Source: Anaerolineales bacterium
Lineage (GTDB): Bacteria > Chloroflexota > Anaerolineae > 4572-78 > J111
Length of the DNA stretch: 64,000 nucleotides
Reading direction: 5' to 3'
NCBI GenBank assembly: GCA_015075185.1
Contig: JABTUW010000003.1
Span: 62,001 to 126,000 of the forward strand
The notes under the pieces are model-generated. The model made no database searches, had not been told where the DNA came from, and saw nothing but the letters and a program-made list of their open reading frames with translations. Positions 48,502 to 57,543 of the stretch are shown one piece after another (position 1 is the stretch's first letter; every line of letters starts with the position of its first letter). A program made the position numbers and the translations under genes.

Positions 48502-50904
48502 TTACTTTTTCGGCTCCAGAGAGGCAAAATGCTCCAACAGCAGCCGGTGGATGAAGATGTAGCCGCCGCCGACTTTTTGGAGGAAAATGCGTTCGGCGGC
48601 GCAGTCGAGAAAGTGGGCGTAGAGGCGGGGAGTGCGGCCGTTATACCACAGAATGAGGCGCAGGGTGTAATGTTGGATGACATTGAGACCCCCGTACCAT
48701 AGAGTAGCTATCACTCCAATGCCTAATCCTAGACCTGGACTGATAGTTAATCCAAAAGGCAACCCAAAAAACAGACCAATTATGACAGCATTTATTAGCG
48801 ATAGATGCATACCTTGATTGGGAGCAGTCTTTGTATCTAAAATGCTGCTATTTAATCCCCCAAACATTACCCCAACTATCCCCAAAATTAAGCCAATAAT
48901 AAGTCCAAAAATTGAGGCATCAACTATTAGGTTAGGTATCTTAGCAATTGTCCCAGCGAATAACCAGAACATTAGCCCCGCAATGATTCCAAAAACTAAC
49001 CAGAAACTTCCAGTTCTCAGAGCTTTCTGCCAAGACCAACTCAAGGCCTCTACAGTCTGAATATCTTCATCTAGACTCTGACGATTACTTCTTAACCCAA
49101 GAATCAGTCCACCCATAAATCCCCCCAGAGATAAAAATGCTAACTTAATACTGAGCCAAGGTGTTGCTCCTACAATCAGTTTATTAAGTATAGCTCCAGT
49201 CATCCCGAAGATCATCCCAAAGATCAATCCATCAATTAAGGATTTAATGACTAAGCTCCAGAATGTAGGAAACTTTTTGATTTTAAGGTTCTCATTGTTA
49301 ATACTTCGCCTGAACCAAATTCTATCAATGAGACCGATGCACAAACCACTGATTGTTCCACCAAAACCACCAATCAATCCATAATTTAATCCAAGTCCTA
49401 ATCCACCAATCCGCCATAAAATAAAATCACTGGTCAGTCTAACTATAAATTCAATAACTAGCCCCATAATTAATCCGCTAATCGAGCGAGATCCAAGTAC
49501 ATATACCCATTGCCAGCTTGTATTCACCAACCAGCTCGGTTGCAACTGCTCGATCAAAAAAATACCTTGATTATGCCGCATCATCCCTAGTGCCAACCAC
49601 GACAGCCAGACTTTGGTCTGTTCGTCCGGGTATGGGCGGCTTTGCCCCTTGCGCCTAAACATCCGCTCGACATAGGTATCTAGCAACTGTTTGCGGCTGG
49701 CTTCAAGGGTCGGGTGTGCCTGACCGATCAACTTTTCAACGGGTATATCCTGATAGGCCACGATCATAATCCCCAACGTGAGGGGGGATTGGGCTAAGGT
49801 TTGTAAGTCGTTATCCACTTGCAGGGCAGTGCGCAACACATTCAACTTGGCCCCTGCCGCCTCAAGGTAGTCGTACACCTGCTCCAGGGTCAGCGGTTGC
49901 AGGCGAATTGCTCCATTGAGTTTGAGCCGCACCGGCAGGCTGATGTATTCCTCCAGCCGGCTGCAAACCACCAACCCCGACAGACCAAACTCCATCCCAA
50001 ACTGATTGATTGCCTTCACACAGTCATCCCGGTCGGCCAGCTTGACCTCATCCAGCCCGTCCAGAAGGGGTAATAAGCGGTTATTCTCTAACCAGGGCCG
50101 GCCAATCCGCTGCGGGATTTGATACTTGGCGGATAGCTCCGCTGCCAGCCAGGTAATTAATGCTTGTCCCTTCGTCCAGGTGGACAGGTTGAAGATGACC
50201 GGTACCGGTTGGCTGAAGCTCTCGTCCTGTTCAGCCTGATGGATCAGGTCGCGGGTTAGTTGGAGTAAGGTAATCGTCTTGCCTGAACCGGGTGCGCCTA
50301 GGATGAGCAAGGCACGATTCATCTCGTCAAAAATCTGGCTGATCTTCTTGTCGGGTGGTAGGGTTTGGCGGCTCTGGTCAGGTAGTTCCAACACCTGCTC
50401 CCAGGCATGAGCTACCGCTTCAAGTTGGGTCTCTTTGCCCAGGTCTATCAAGGCGATGGTGTGGACTGATTTTTGCAGCACCCCTTCGATCCAGAACTGT
50501 TTGACCTTGCCCAGCAAAATCCCCAAATCACGCCGTTCTTTCGCTTCGGCCGGGGGGAGAGGGGGCGGTGGAGCTTCGTAAATATGGGTGATGATCTTGT
50601 CGCCAAAAACTTGATCGCCCTTAACAAGATCACCCCTAATATCGCCAGCAATGAAAGTCTCTACTTGCAGGGTAAGTACCTGGCCGTTATTGACGGCCAG
50701 GAGAAGGGGTTTCAATGCCTCTTCCCACTCAGTTTCACCCAGTTCTCCGTTTAAGGCTTGCTCGGTTAAGACCATAGCCTTTTGGTGGTCATCAATCTGG
50801 TTGAGCAGTTCCAGAGGCGCATTACCACCATATTTGGCTTCGCGCTCGCGGAGGGTATTCAGATTCTGGGTAAGTTTGGTCAAAAAGGCTTTATAATCGG
50901 CCAT
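48502..50904 (-). CDS. NACHT-family STAND NTPase with C-terminal membrane domain
   Basis: The 800-aa protein has an N-terminal helical effector-associated-like domain (about 1-75), then a beta-repeat linker (GDIRGDLVKGDQVFGDK). A NACHT ATPase follows with Walker A LGAPGSGKTITLL (about 210), Walker B LLPLLDGLDEV (about 280) and a winged-helix region. The C-terminal third has at least eight Gly-rich TM helices (about 470-740, IGGFGGTISGLCIGLIDR). NACHT proteins with membrane ends occur among bacterial anti-phage genes. The trigger and effector are unknown; membrane damage is a reasonable guess. GGAG precedes the ATG. Confidence 0.82.
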   Translation of the reverse strand: MADYKAFLTKLTQNLNTLREREAKYGGNAPLELLNQIDDHQKAMVLTEQALNGELGETEWEEALKPLLLAVNNGQVLTLQVETFIAGDIRGDLVKGDQVFGDKIITHIYEAPPPPLPPAEAKERRDLGILLGKVKQFWIEGVLQKSVHTIALIDLGKETQLEAVAHAWEQVLELPDQSRQTLPPDKKISQIFDEMNRALLILGAPGSGKTITLLQLTRDLIHQAEQDESFSQPVPVIFNLSTWTKGQALITWLAAELSAKYQIPQRIGRPWLENNRLLPLLDGLDEVKLADRDDCVKAINQFGMEFGLSGLVVCSRLEEYISLPVRLKLNGAIRLQPLTLEQVYDYLEAAGAKLNVLRTALQVDNDLQTLAQSPLTLGIMIVAYQDIPVEKLIGQAHPTLEASRKQLLDTYVERMFRRKGQSRPYPDEQTKVWLSWLALGMMRHNQGIFLIEQLQPSWLVNTSWQWVYVLGSRSISGLIMGLVIEFIVRLTSDFILWRIGGLGLGLNYGLIGGFGGTISGLCIGLIDRIWFRRSINNENLKIKKFPTFWSLVIKSLIDGLIFGMIFGMTGAILNKLIVGATPWLSIKLAFLSLGGFMGGLILGLRSNRQSLDEDIQTVEALSWSWQKALRTGSFWLVFGIIAGLMFWLFAGTIAKIPNLIVDASIFGLIIGLILGIVGVMFGGLNSSILDTKTAPNQGMHLSLINAVIIGLFFGLPFGLTISPGLGLGIGVIATLWYGGLNVIQHYTLRLILWYNGRTPRLYAHFLDCAAERIFLQKVGGGYIFIHRLLLEHFASLEPKK

Positions 50905-50954
50905 TGTCTAGCTCCAACGCTTCAAGACTCTTCCCCAGGGAAATTCGAGTTAAG

Positions 50955-51539
50955 TCAATAAACTGGTTGTTCCGTTGCCGTAGGGCTTGGCACCGGCGTA
51001 ATCAATCCCCCCTCCTCCAACTGCTTGATCATCTCCCCCGCAATCGGCACCAAAAACAACTGCTCATCTCCCCAGGGAGGCTTCGACGCCAGTGCCGCCC
51101 ACGGTTCGCCTTCGTGGAAATACACTACCTCTACCCCTTCAACTGCTACGCTTTGCTCCCTCGCCACGTTCACTGCCGCCTCCACCAATTGATATGCCAC
51201 CAATTTTGCCTCTAGCGGCGCCGGGTAGCGGGGGATATTGAACTGTACCACCAGTCCCGTATTTTCAGGAAAGGCAAAGGTTGGTCGTCGGAAGAACAGC
51301 GATAGTACCGCCTCCTTGCCTACGGCCGGCATCCGCTCATCCTCATCTATCCGTTCATACACAGCCTGGGCTAACGCCTCATCTGCCGGCATCCCAGTTG
51401 GTGTCGGGTAGGGGGTGTAGGTGGGGTAAGGGGTGTAGGTGGGGTAAGGTGTGGGCGGGACTGGGCTGGCTAGGCAAGCCGAAAAGCAAAGGGTCAGCAA
51501 CAGGCTGGTGCTGCCTTGCCAAAAGTGGCGTGCTATCAT
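50955..51539 (-). CDS. Lipoprotein with PYPTYT repeats
   Basis: The 194-aa protein has a signal peptide with a lipobox-like LCFSAC (Cys22), then tandem PYPTYT units, then a globular domain. Its ATG overlaps the upstream stop (ATGA), so it is coupled to the small protein at 51536. No family is recognised. Confidence 0.65.
   Translation of the reverse strand: MIARHFWQGSTSLLLTLCFSACLASPVPPTPYPTYTPYPTYTPYPTPTGMPADEALAQAVYERIDEDERMPAVGKEAVLSLFFRRPTFAFPENTGLVVQFNIPRYPAPLEAKLVAYQLVEAAVNVAREQSVAVEGVEVVYFHEGEPWAALASKPPWGDEQLFLVPIAGEMIKQLEEGGLITPVPSPTATEQPVY
51407..51455. repeat. 18-bp tandem repeat in the lipoprotein gene
   Basis: About 2.5 units of GGTGTAGGTGGGGTAAGG encode the PYPTYT repeats behind the lipobox, probably a flexible cell-surface stalk. 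Confidence 0.7.
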
Positions 51540-51829
51540 CTCTCCGCCACGATCTTTTCAGCCTCGTCGAGCAGCGGCTTTATCCTCTTCAAAATTTCGA
51601 GATGAGTTACTCGATCGAGGTAGGGCCAAATTGTATGAAACTCGAAGCCGGCTGTCGTCTCAAAAAAGATCATTTCCCAATCATTAGCCGGCACCACGTC
51701 AACTATCTTCATTTTGCCTACGCTGCGCATCATCATGCAGAGCCGGTACATAAAAATAGCATTATCAGGGACGGGCAGGTTGCTCAGGTATGCTTCAAAT
51801 TTTTCTAGTCCGGGTGGCAGTTCTTTCAT
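51536..51829 (-). CDS. Small cytoplasmic protein, paralogue of 52105
   Basis: The 97-aa protein (LPPGLEKFEAYLSNLPVPDN) shares a pattern with the protein at 52105: LPPxLxxF, a [FY]xxxLCxxM core, then GKxxxV and a FET motif. Each copy is translationally coupled to a lipoprotein or membrane gene. The function is unknown. Confidence 0.65.
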   Translation of the reverse strand: MKELPPGLEKFEAYLSNLPVPDNAIFMYRLCMMMRSVGKMKIVDVVPANDWEMIFFETTAGFEFHTIWPYLDRVTHLEILKRIKPLLDEAEKIVAER

Positions 51830-51875
51830 CTCAGTATGTCGGCTGTTGCGTTGTAGTTAGAGTCGGCAGGGCCGC

Positions 51876-52124
51876 TTATTCCCCAGGCCATACTTTCAGG
51901 TTACTTTCCGGCGTCCAAACCCAGGCACTATAACCCTGCTCGCTCCATTGGATTGATACTCCGGCCTCTGGCGCAAGATATAAGGCAATAAGGCCGGAGC
52001 CGGCATCATATCTATAATCAACGCTTGCCCCGGTGAACCATAGAGCCAAAACCCAGGTGATGATGCACAGGCCAAAGGCGATGGCAACGGCGGCGAAAAA
52101 GCCTTTAATCCCCATCATCCTCAT
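51876..52124 (-). CDS. Small membrane protein
   Basis: The protein of about 82 aa has one TM helix (about 9-32, FFAAVAIAFGLCIITWVLAL) and a beta-rich exterior part. Several ATGs near 52124-52115 could start it. It overlaps the paralogous small gene at 52105. Confidence 0.6.
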   Translation of the reverse strand: MRMMGIKGFFAAVAIAFGLCIITWVLALWFTGASVDYRYDAGSGLIALYLAPEAGVSIQWSEQGYSAWVWTPESNLKVWPGE

Positions 52125-52392
52125 CCAAAATCGCCCGAAGTTGTTCCACTAACATCGCCTCAGCTTCCGGGGAGACAGGCGGCTTGGTCACGCCAAATGT
52201 GAAACTTTCCTCGGTCAAAGTCTCGAAAATACAAGTTGCTCCATTTTCGCCCGGTAGTGTTTCGACCAGGCGTATTTTGCCTGATTCAACCATAAGCAGG
52301 CACAGGGCATATTGAAACGCAGACTGTATGGGGCCGGGTTGAGCGTCGAGTAGGGTGGCGAATTGTCGCAGTTCGGGCGGTAGATTAATCAT
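52105..52392 (-). CDS. Small cytoplasmic protein, paralogue of 51536
   Basis: The 95-aa protein (INLPPELRQFATLLDAQPGP) aligns with the protein at 51536, with YALCLLMVESGKIRLVETLP. ATG at 52392 overlaps the lamin-tail gene's stop (ATGA). It is paired with the membrane protein at 51876, as the first copy is with the lipoprotein. Confidence 0.62.
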   Translation of the reverse strand: MINLPPELRQFATLLDAQPGPIQSAFQYALCLLMVESGKIRLVETLPGENGATCIFETLTEESFTFGVTKPPVSPEAEAMLVEQLRAILDEDDGD

Positions 52393-52919
52393 GGGCAACC
52401 ATCTAAATAACAAAACGTATCCCGCAAAACGCCTTGATTGTCCCTCAATTCTGCTTTATCCCCGTTATTGTTCCAAAGAAAAGCAGTAGTCCAAAATAAA
52501 TCACCTGGAGGGCTGCCAAAGGCATTAGGGCCGGAATGCACGCGCACCGTTTGACCGGCAGCCAATGTTATACCAGTAGGGAAATTATAGGCTTGCTGCC
52601 CTCTTACACTTATAATTTGCCAGCCATCAAACGATTGCGGGCTAGGGCCGTTATTTTTTACCGTTACAGTCTCATCCCAGGAAGCGTAGTTCAAGCTGGT
52701 AATTCTCAAATCGTTTGCCGGTTTAACCACGATAGGCACATAAACCGTGTAATCCGATGTGAATGTAATTTGGAGCGAGCTTGAAAGCCAGGTGTCAAGC
52801 CGGGCCGTATACTCTGATTTTACGGGTGCTTTATCATTTGCCAGAGCCGGTAAAGTAAGTAATCCAAACATAATGGCTGAAACAGCAAAAAATAATAGTG
52901 TAGTACGAATTTTCAACAT
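52389..52919 (-). CDS. Exported lamin-tail domain protein
   Basis: The 176-aa protein has a signal peptide (LKIRTTLLFFAVSAIMFGLL), then the motif VYVPIVVKP. A lamin-tail domain follows (LRITSLNYASWDETVTVKNN, then QSFDGWQI and WNNNGDKAELRDNQG). Such domains are common on exported bacterial proteins and nucleases; no catalytic motif is present here. ATG at 52919 has GGAG 8 nt upstream; longer starts are less likely. Confidence 0.78.
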   Translation of the reverse strand: MLKIRTTLLFFAVSAIMFGLLTLPALANDKAPVKSEYTARLDTWLSSSLQITFTSDYTVYVPIVVKPANDLRITSLNYASWDETVTVKNNGPSPQSFDGWQIISVRGQQAYNFPTGITLAAGQTVRVHSGPNAFGSPPGDLFWTTAFLWNNNGDKAELRDNQGVLRDTFCYLDGCP

Positions 52920-53057
52920 TGAATGTTGCTCCATTTGGTTTAATAAGTTGGCTGTGTTGAAAAGCCACTTAAACGGGGCTAGACTTGGCATCCAAGATGG
53001 CGGTGAATCGTTGGAGTTTGGGTGGAAGGGTGTGGCAGTTTTTTAGGGTAACTCCGA

Positions 53058-56000
53058 TCACACCAAACCCTCGCTGCACACAATAACCGGCAAATCATCA
53101 CTCTCTATTTGAGCTGTGTGTCGAGCCGCCGCCTCACGCAGGTTGTGCCGGATATACAATCGCTCTAATACGGCCAGCAAGTCCTGACCACCGACTTCGG
53201 CCCGACGTAGTGTATTTAATTCTGCCCGCACCGCTTCACTCACAGGGGCGCGAAACGCTCCCTCAAAAAGCGTAATTTTCGCTCGTAGATCTTCATTATC
53301 AGCCTGGCTATATAGGGCCCGCAACTCCCGCAGTACATGCCGCTGTCCAAGTGTCAAAGCCGCCGCATGGCGCTGTTCTGCCCGGCGAGCCTGCACCGCC
53401 GCTATAAATTTTTGTTTAATCGCCATCACTCTCTGATTGTGACCCTCCGGCAAAGGTACGGCCGGCGTCTCAGGGACACATTTAAGCAACCCCAGAATCG
53501 CTGGAATATCCTGACTGATAACATCACCTCCCTCATCCACCAAGTACAGTTGCCGGTACGATCCAGCCCGACATAACACTACTCCCTTTGCTTCGCTCGT
53601 CTCAAGCTGCCGCCCGCAGCGAATTCCATCCCGCAACTGGCTAATCCGCTCAAAGGTGGCCGGTTCATTCGCCTGCAACTGGCGAATAATCTGTTCTGCC
53701 TCGTTCAGATCTACAAACTCATCCTCGCCATCCTCTTCAAACCGATCCACGGTGCCATCTCGATAGATGGCATAGAACGCCTCTTCGTTAAGTTGCTCGC
53801 TGGGGTCGAGTATGGCTGCATCTTCGCCAATAGTCTGATGAATCTCTTGGATGCGCCGGCTCAGTCTCTCCTGCAGCCCTAGGTTGCGCTCAAGTTCAGT
53901 CTCGGGCAGGAAATTAGAGCCGAATACTTGATCGTGGACTGTACCAATGCGATCTACCCGGCCAAAGCGTTGAATGAGTCGCACCGGGTTCCAGTGTAGA
54001 TCGTAGTTGATAATCTGGTTGCAGTCCTGTAAGTTGAGACCTTCACTTAAAACGTCAGTGGCGATAAGTAGATCAATTTCAGATGTGCCTGGTGCTGGCC
54101 GGTGTTCAGGGTTTGAGCCGGGGGAGAACCGCCCTACAATTTGGGCTTTGCTCTTGTTTTGGCTATAGATGACCTCGATCCGAGGATTCTGATGGGGGTT
54201 AAGTTGCTGGTGGAGATAGGCTGCCGTGTCGGCATACTGGGTAAAGATCAGGCACTTGTGCTCACTCAAGGGCGGTGTGCCATCTACTCCGGCATAGAGC
54301 CAGGCCAGCAGGGTTTGCAACTTGGCATCTTCGGCAGGCGTAATTGGCTCAACTAAGCGCAGCATCTCCTCAATTACTTGCAAATCGTGCTCAATGTCGG
54401 CCTGCAGTGCCTCCGCCCGGAAATCTTCCAGATGGTATCGCCCACTGGCCGCTGTCAGAGCATCAAACAGTTCTTGTTCATCGTACCGGTCCGACTCATA
54501 AAGAATAGATTGTGCCTCCTCGCCAGCAGGTACAATTCCACGCTCCATTGCTTCAATAAAAGTGCGGTGGGAGGCCAGCATACGTTGCAAGGTCCGCCGG
54601 AAAGCATGGACACTGGATTCAAACCGCTTGAACAGCGAAATCCGCATCAACCCCCTCAAGTTAATGCCCGCTCGTTGCAGTTCATTGTAGGGTGAGCGAT
54701 TGCGCTTGGCTGGCAGTACGTAACGCCACAGGCCATAGCGAGCGTAGAGTAGGTGAGGGGTCGCGTGACCCTCACCTGCGCTAATCGCCGTTCCAATATA
54801 TTGCTTCAGTTGCTCATACAGGCCACGATAGGTCGCCTCGATACTGTACTCAATCGTACGAAGCTGACGTTTGGGGAAGAACTGTGGCCGCCCAGCTACT
54901 TCGACATAAGCCCGGCGCTCACCGCGGCGATACGGTTCAAAATGGTCTGGGTCTACTGGCTGATTAGTCTCAGAATCAAAGCCGTACCAACGTAAAATGT
55001 GTTGGCGAGTTCGCCGGATTAGAATGTTCGATAGCAGTGTCGGCAGGGGACGTTCACCGACCTCAGCTAATCTGAAATATTGGCGCAGGTCAGGTGGATC
55101 AACCGGCAGCATGGTCACATCACCCCGGTGAAACAGGCGCAGTTGGTTGTAAATATCCCACACCGACTTATCCCGCGGGGTGGCGGTCAGCAGGGCGCAG
55201 CGCCGGTCGCCGGTTTGCAGAAAGGCTTGCACGAGGTCGTAACGCTGCGTACCTAGATTGCGAAAATTGTGGCTTTCGTCAATCAAGACAAAATCACGAT
55301 CCCGGAAACGTTCCTGATCCAGCAGCAAGTTTTCATCGTTGTCACCCGTACGCAGCAGTCCCATCGAGAGAATCCGGGCATTAAGCTGGTAGGCTTCGTT
55401 GTAATGCTCCCACATCTCTTGCAAGGGCGCTGGGCAAATCACCAGCGGCCGCGCCCCTTCGGCCCGCTCAAAGTGCTTGACAATGGCCGCGCCAATGTAA
55501 CTCTTGCCCAGTCCGACCACATCGGCGATGAAACAGCCGCCGTACTGCCGGATCATCTGCACCGCCTGGCGCACCGCGTGTCGTTGGAAATCGGCCAGGG
55601 CGGCGGTAATCTCCGACTGCCACAAAAATTCGGCGGTTTGGCTGGCCTCCAACCGGTCGCGCACCAGCTCGTATAAGGTTTTGAGATAAATATCGTAAGG
55701 TGTCACCTGGGCCAGCGGCCAGCCGTGGCGTAGCTCTTGCATCAGGTGTTGGTCAAACGGTTCGGCTTCGTCCCACAACGTTTTGAACCACTCTGTCAGC
55801 GCCGCGTGGTTGTCATTGCCGTGAACCACCACGTTCAACTCGGTGTTGTGGCTAATCCCGCTCAGGCTCAAGTTGCTAGAACCGACCAGGGCAATACCTC
55901 GCTCTGGCCGGGGCAAAGGTCGCCCAACCGCATCATAAATGGGACCGTAGTCAAAGATGTAAGCTTTGGCATGGAGCCGGCCCCGGGTGTAGACCCGCAC

Positions 56001-56072
56001 TTGCAGCCGCCCTTCCTCGATCAGGCGGACCAGAGTATGGGCCAGTGCTTCCGCTTCATCAGTTTGATCCAT
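53058..56072 (-). CDS. PLD-like / SNF2 helicase, main fragment (frameshifted gene)
   Basis: The open frame encodes up to 1004 aa from ATG 56072. It has the PLD HxK motif GRLHAKAYIFD followed by GSSNLSLSGISHNTEL. An SNF2 helicase follows with Walker A ADVVGLGKSY, box II VLIDESHNF, LLTATPRD, and C-terminal motifs ATDVLSEGLNLQDC and QRFGRVDRIG. The PLD part lacks its usual first third, which lies in another frame at 56021-56401. Such proteins occur in restriction-type defence clusters. ATG 56072 is probably internal to the original gene, so activity is doubtful. Confidence 0.85.
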   Translation of the reverse strand: MDQTDEAEALAHTLVRLIEEGRLQVRVYTRGRLHAKAYIFDYGPIYDAVGRPLPRPERGIALVGSSNLSLSGISHNTELNVVVHGNDNHAALTEWFKTLWDEAEPFDQHLMQELRHGWPLAQVTPYDIYLKTLYELVRDRLEASQTAEFLWQSEITAALADFQRHAVRQAVQMIRQYGGCFIADVVGLGKSYIGAAIVKHFERAEGARPLVICPAPLQEMWEHYNEAYQLNARILSMGLLRTGDNDENLLLDQERFRDRDFVLIDESHNFRNLGTQRYDLVQAFLQTGDRRCALLTATPRDKSVWDIYNQLRLFHRGDVTMLPVDPPDLRQYFRLAEVGERPLPTLLSNILIRRTRQHILRWYGFDSETNQPVDPDHFEPYRRGERRAYVEVAGRPQFFPKRQLRTIEYSIEATYRGLYEQLKQYIGTAISAGEGHATPHLLYARYGLWRYVLPAKRNRSPYNELQRAGINLRGLMRISLFKRFESSVHAFRRTLQRMLASHRTFIEAMERGIVPAGEEAQSILYESDRYDEQELFDALTAASGRYHLEDFRAEALQADIEHDLQVIEEMLRLVEPITPAEDAKLQTLLAWLYAGVDGTPPLSEHKCLIFTQYADTAAYLHQQLNPHQNPRIEVIYSQNKSKAQIVGRFSPGSNPEHRPAPGTSEIDLLIATDVLSEGLNLQDCNQIINYDLHWNPVRLIQRFGRVDRIGTVHDQVFGSNFLPETELERNLGLQERLSRRIQEIHQTIGEDAAILDPSEQLNEEAFYAIYRDGTVDRFEEDGEDEFVDLNEAEQIIRQLQANEPATFERISQLRDGIRCGRQLETSEAKGVVLCRAGSYRQLYLVDEGGDVISQDIPAILGLLKCVPETPAVPLPEGHNQRVMAIKQKFIAAVQARRAEQRHAAALTLGQRHVLRELRALYSQADNEDLRAKITLFEGAFRAPVSEAVRAELNTLRRAEVGGQDLLAVLERLYIRHNLREAAARHTAQIESDDLPVIVCSEGLV

Positions 56073-56401
56073 CGCCGCCAGGTTGCGCCCTGTGGCAGCA
56101 GCGGTGTCGGCCTCCCGGATCTGCCGATCGACGCGCTGCGGTTACGTCTCGGCCTCGACCGCCCGGTGATTTGGTCCAGCCGGCGGTATCCTTCCGCAAT
56201 CTGCTCAATCGTCTCCCGGCTGCTGGTATTGCCGATCAGCAGCCGTAACTCCTGTACGTTGGCCAGCACATCGGCCACCACTTCCAGGCCGGACAAAAAG
56301 AAGTAACCCACCGCGAATTTGGCCGCCTGGCTGCCGGGCAGCGTTTCGCGGATGTAATCCACTAATTTTTCGGTCCGGTTGTCAATAATATCGTAGGGCA
56401 T
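56021..56401 (-). pseudogene. N-terminal fragment of the PLD-SNF2 helicase
   Basis: It encodes the start of the PLD domain (MPYDIIDNRTEKLVDYIRE, KFAVGYFFLSGLEV, LLIGNTSSRETIEQIAEGYRR). The frame breaks near 56145-56160: after ITGR it continues as out-of-frame Arg-rich sequence, while the helicase frame upstream of 56072 reads QRVDRQIREADTAAATG back to a TAA at 56142-56144. At least one indel and possibly a second change separate the parts. Confidence 0.82.
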
Positions 56402-56416
56402 AAAATTGCTCAGCCT

Positions 56417-57205
56417 TTATCGGCCATATACAGGAAATGGGACAGAATCAGTCAAGATTCCAATACGGCTAATCCAAGTTTGTTCTGTAGTAGGATCCAA
56501 ATGTGTATAAAGCAGATTCTCATTATTAAGCCAAACTGCCTGCCGGTTTGGAGTTTGGGTAGCTTGAGTGTTTGTAAGAACCACTGGGGTTAACTCTGTT
56601 TGCGCTTCTACGACAATGAGCATTGAAGTTGTTTTATCACAGCCAAAAAACGAGAAACGAGCGCCATCAGGTGACCAAGCAATTGGACTCCAAGAGCATG
56701 GCTCAATTTGGGTTCCAAGCGTAGGAACTATTAGCTTTGCTCTTTCTAATGGGGTGGTAAGACCTGTACCAGTATTGATTACAATAACATCACGGTGCCC
56801 ATCTTCTTCTTTAATAAAGGCCACCCGATCTTTTTGGACAGATAATGATGCAGCCAGGGCTTTGAGTTTGCCGCGAGTTAGGTCTTGAATTACAACAGTG
56901 TTGGTAGTGGTATTGGCAATTTTGAGTTGGGAAGACTCATTGTGAGTATCAATGATTACCAGAGCAGTTTCATTAACAGCGCCGGCAATGATAAGATCAG
57001 CCACTGGGGTTGACTCAGGTAAAGCATTAGATACCGGGAGATTAAGCCATCGTATTACCCCAAGAGTACCTGCAACCCCCAGAAGTATACAAAGAAGTAC
57101 CCCAATAATTATCCAACCGGTCTGCCGTTTTGGTCGTAAGACTTGTTGAGGGTCATATTGGAAGGCGTATTTGTTCAGCTCTTCATTCTGTGAGGGGTCA
57201 GTCAT
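56417..57205 (-). CDS. Membrane-anchored TolB-like beta-propeller protein
   Basis: The 262-aa protein has one TM helix (about 30-53, WIIIGVLLCILLGVAGTLGV), then WD40/TolB-type blades including WSPDGARFSFFGC. It faces the outside and may bind protein or wall material. No enzyme motif is present. It is in a run of membrane-protein genes (56.4-58.6 kb) between two defence-type genes. Confidence 0.72.
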   Translation of the reverse strand: MTDPSQNEELNKYAFQYDPQQVLRPKRQTGWIIIGVLLCILLGVAGTLGVIRWLNLPVSNALPESTPVADLIIAGAVNETALVIIDTHNESSQLKIANTTTNTVVIQDLTRGKLKALAASLSVQKDRVAFIKEEDGHRDVIVINTGTGLTTPLERAKLIVPTLGTQIEPCSWSPIAWSPDGARFSFFGCDKTTSMLIVVEAQTELTPVVLTNTQATQTPNRQAVWLNNENLLYTHLDPTTEQTWISRIGILTDSVPFPVYGR

Positions 57206-57238
57206 TATGCTTAATCCTGGGTTTTTTAATCCTCATTA

Positions 57239-57529
57239 TCATATTTGGTCCAAATTATACAAAGTATTTGGCTCATTGGGGATATAGTTTAGCACGCCTA
57301 AATAATTACTTCTAGCTAGGTTAAGGTCACCATCAAGATGGGCCTGAACTCCGTTATAAAAAAAGTTCCTGGCCTGTTGAGGGGCATGCGGATTTGAGGT
57401 ATCAAAATCAGTTAAATTTTTGAGATTCGGTGAACCTGGATCACTTGTACCACGACCGGGGGGACGGCGATGCCAGAATAAAAACGAGAGCAAGACCAAA
57501 AAGAGTAAATATCCAAATAGGCGGTACAT
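57239..57529 (-). CDS. Small single-TM protein with TPR-like tail
   Basis: The 96-aa protein has an N-terminal TM helix (YRLFGYLLFLVLLSFLFW) and a C-terminal ARNFFYNGVQAHLDGDLNLA segment resembling one TPR. AGGAG lies 4 nt before ATG 57529. No family is recognised. Confidence 0.65.
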   Translation of the reverse strand: MYRLFGYLLFLVLLSFLFWHRRPPGRGTSDPGSPNLKNLTDFDTSNPHAPQQARNFFYNGVQAHLDGDLNLARSNYLGVLNYIPNEPNTLYNLDQI

Positions 57530-57543
57530 TTTTCTCCTCTTCC

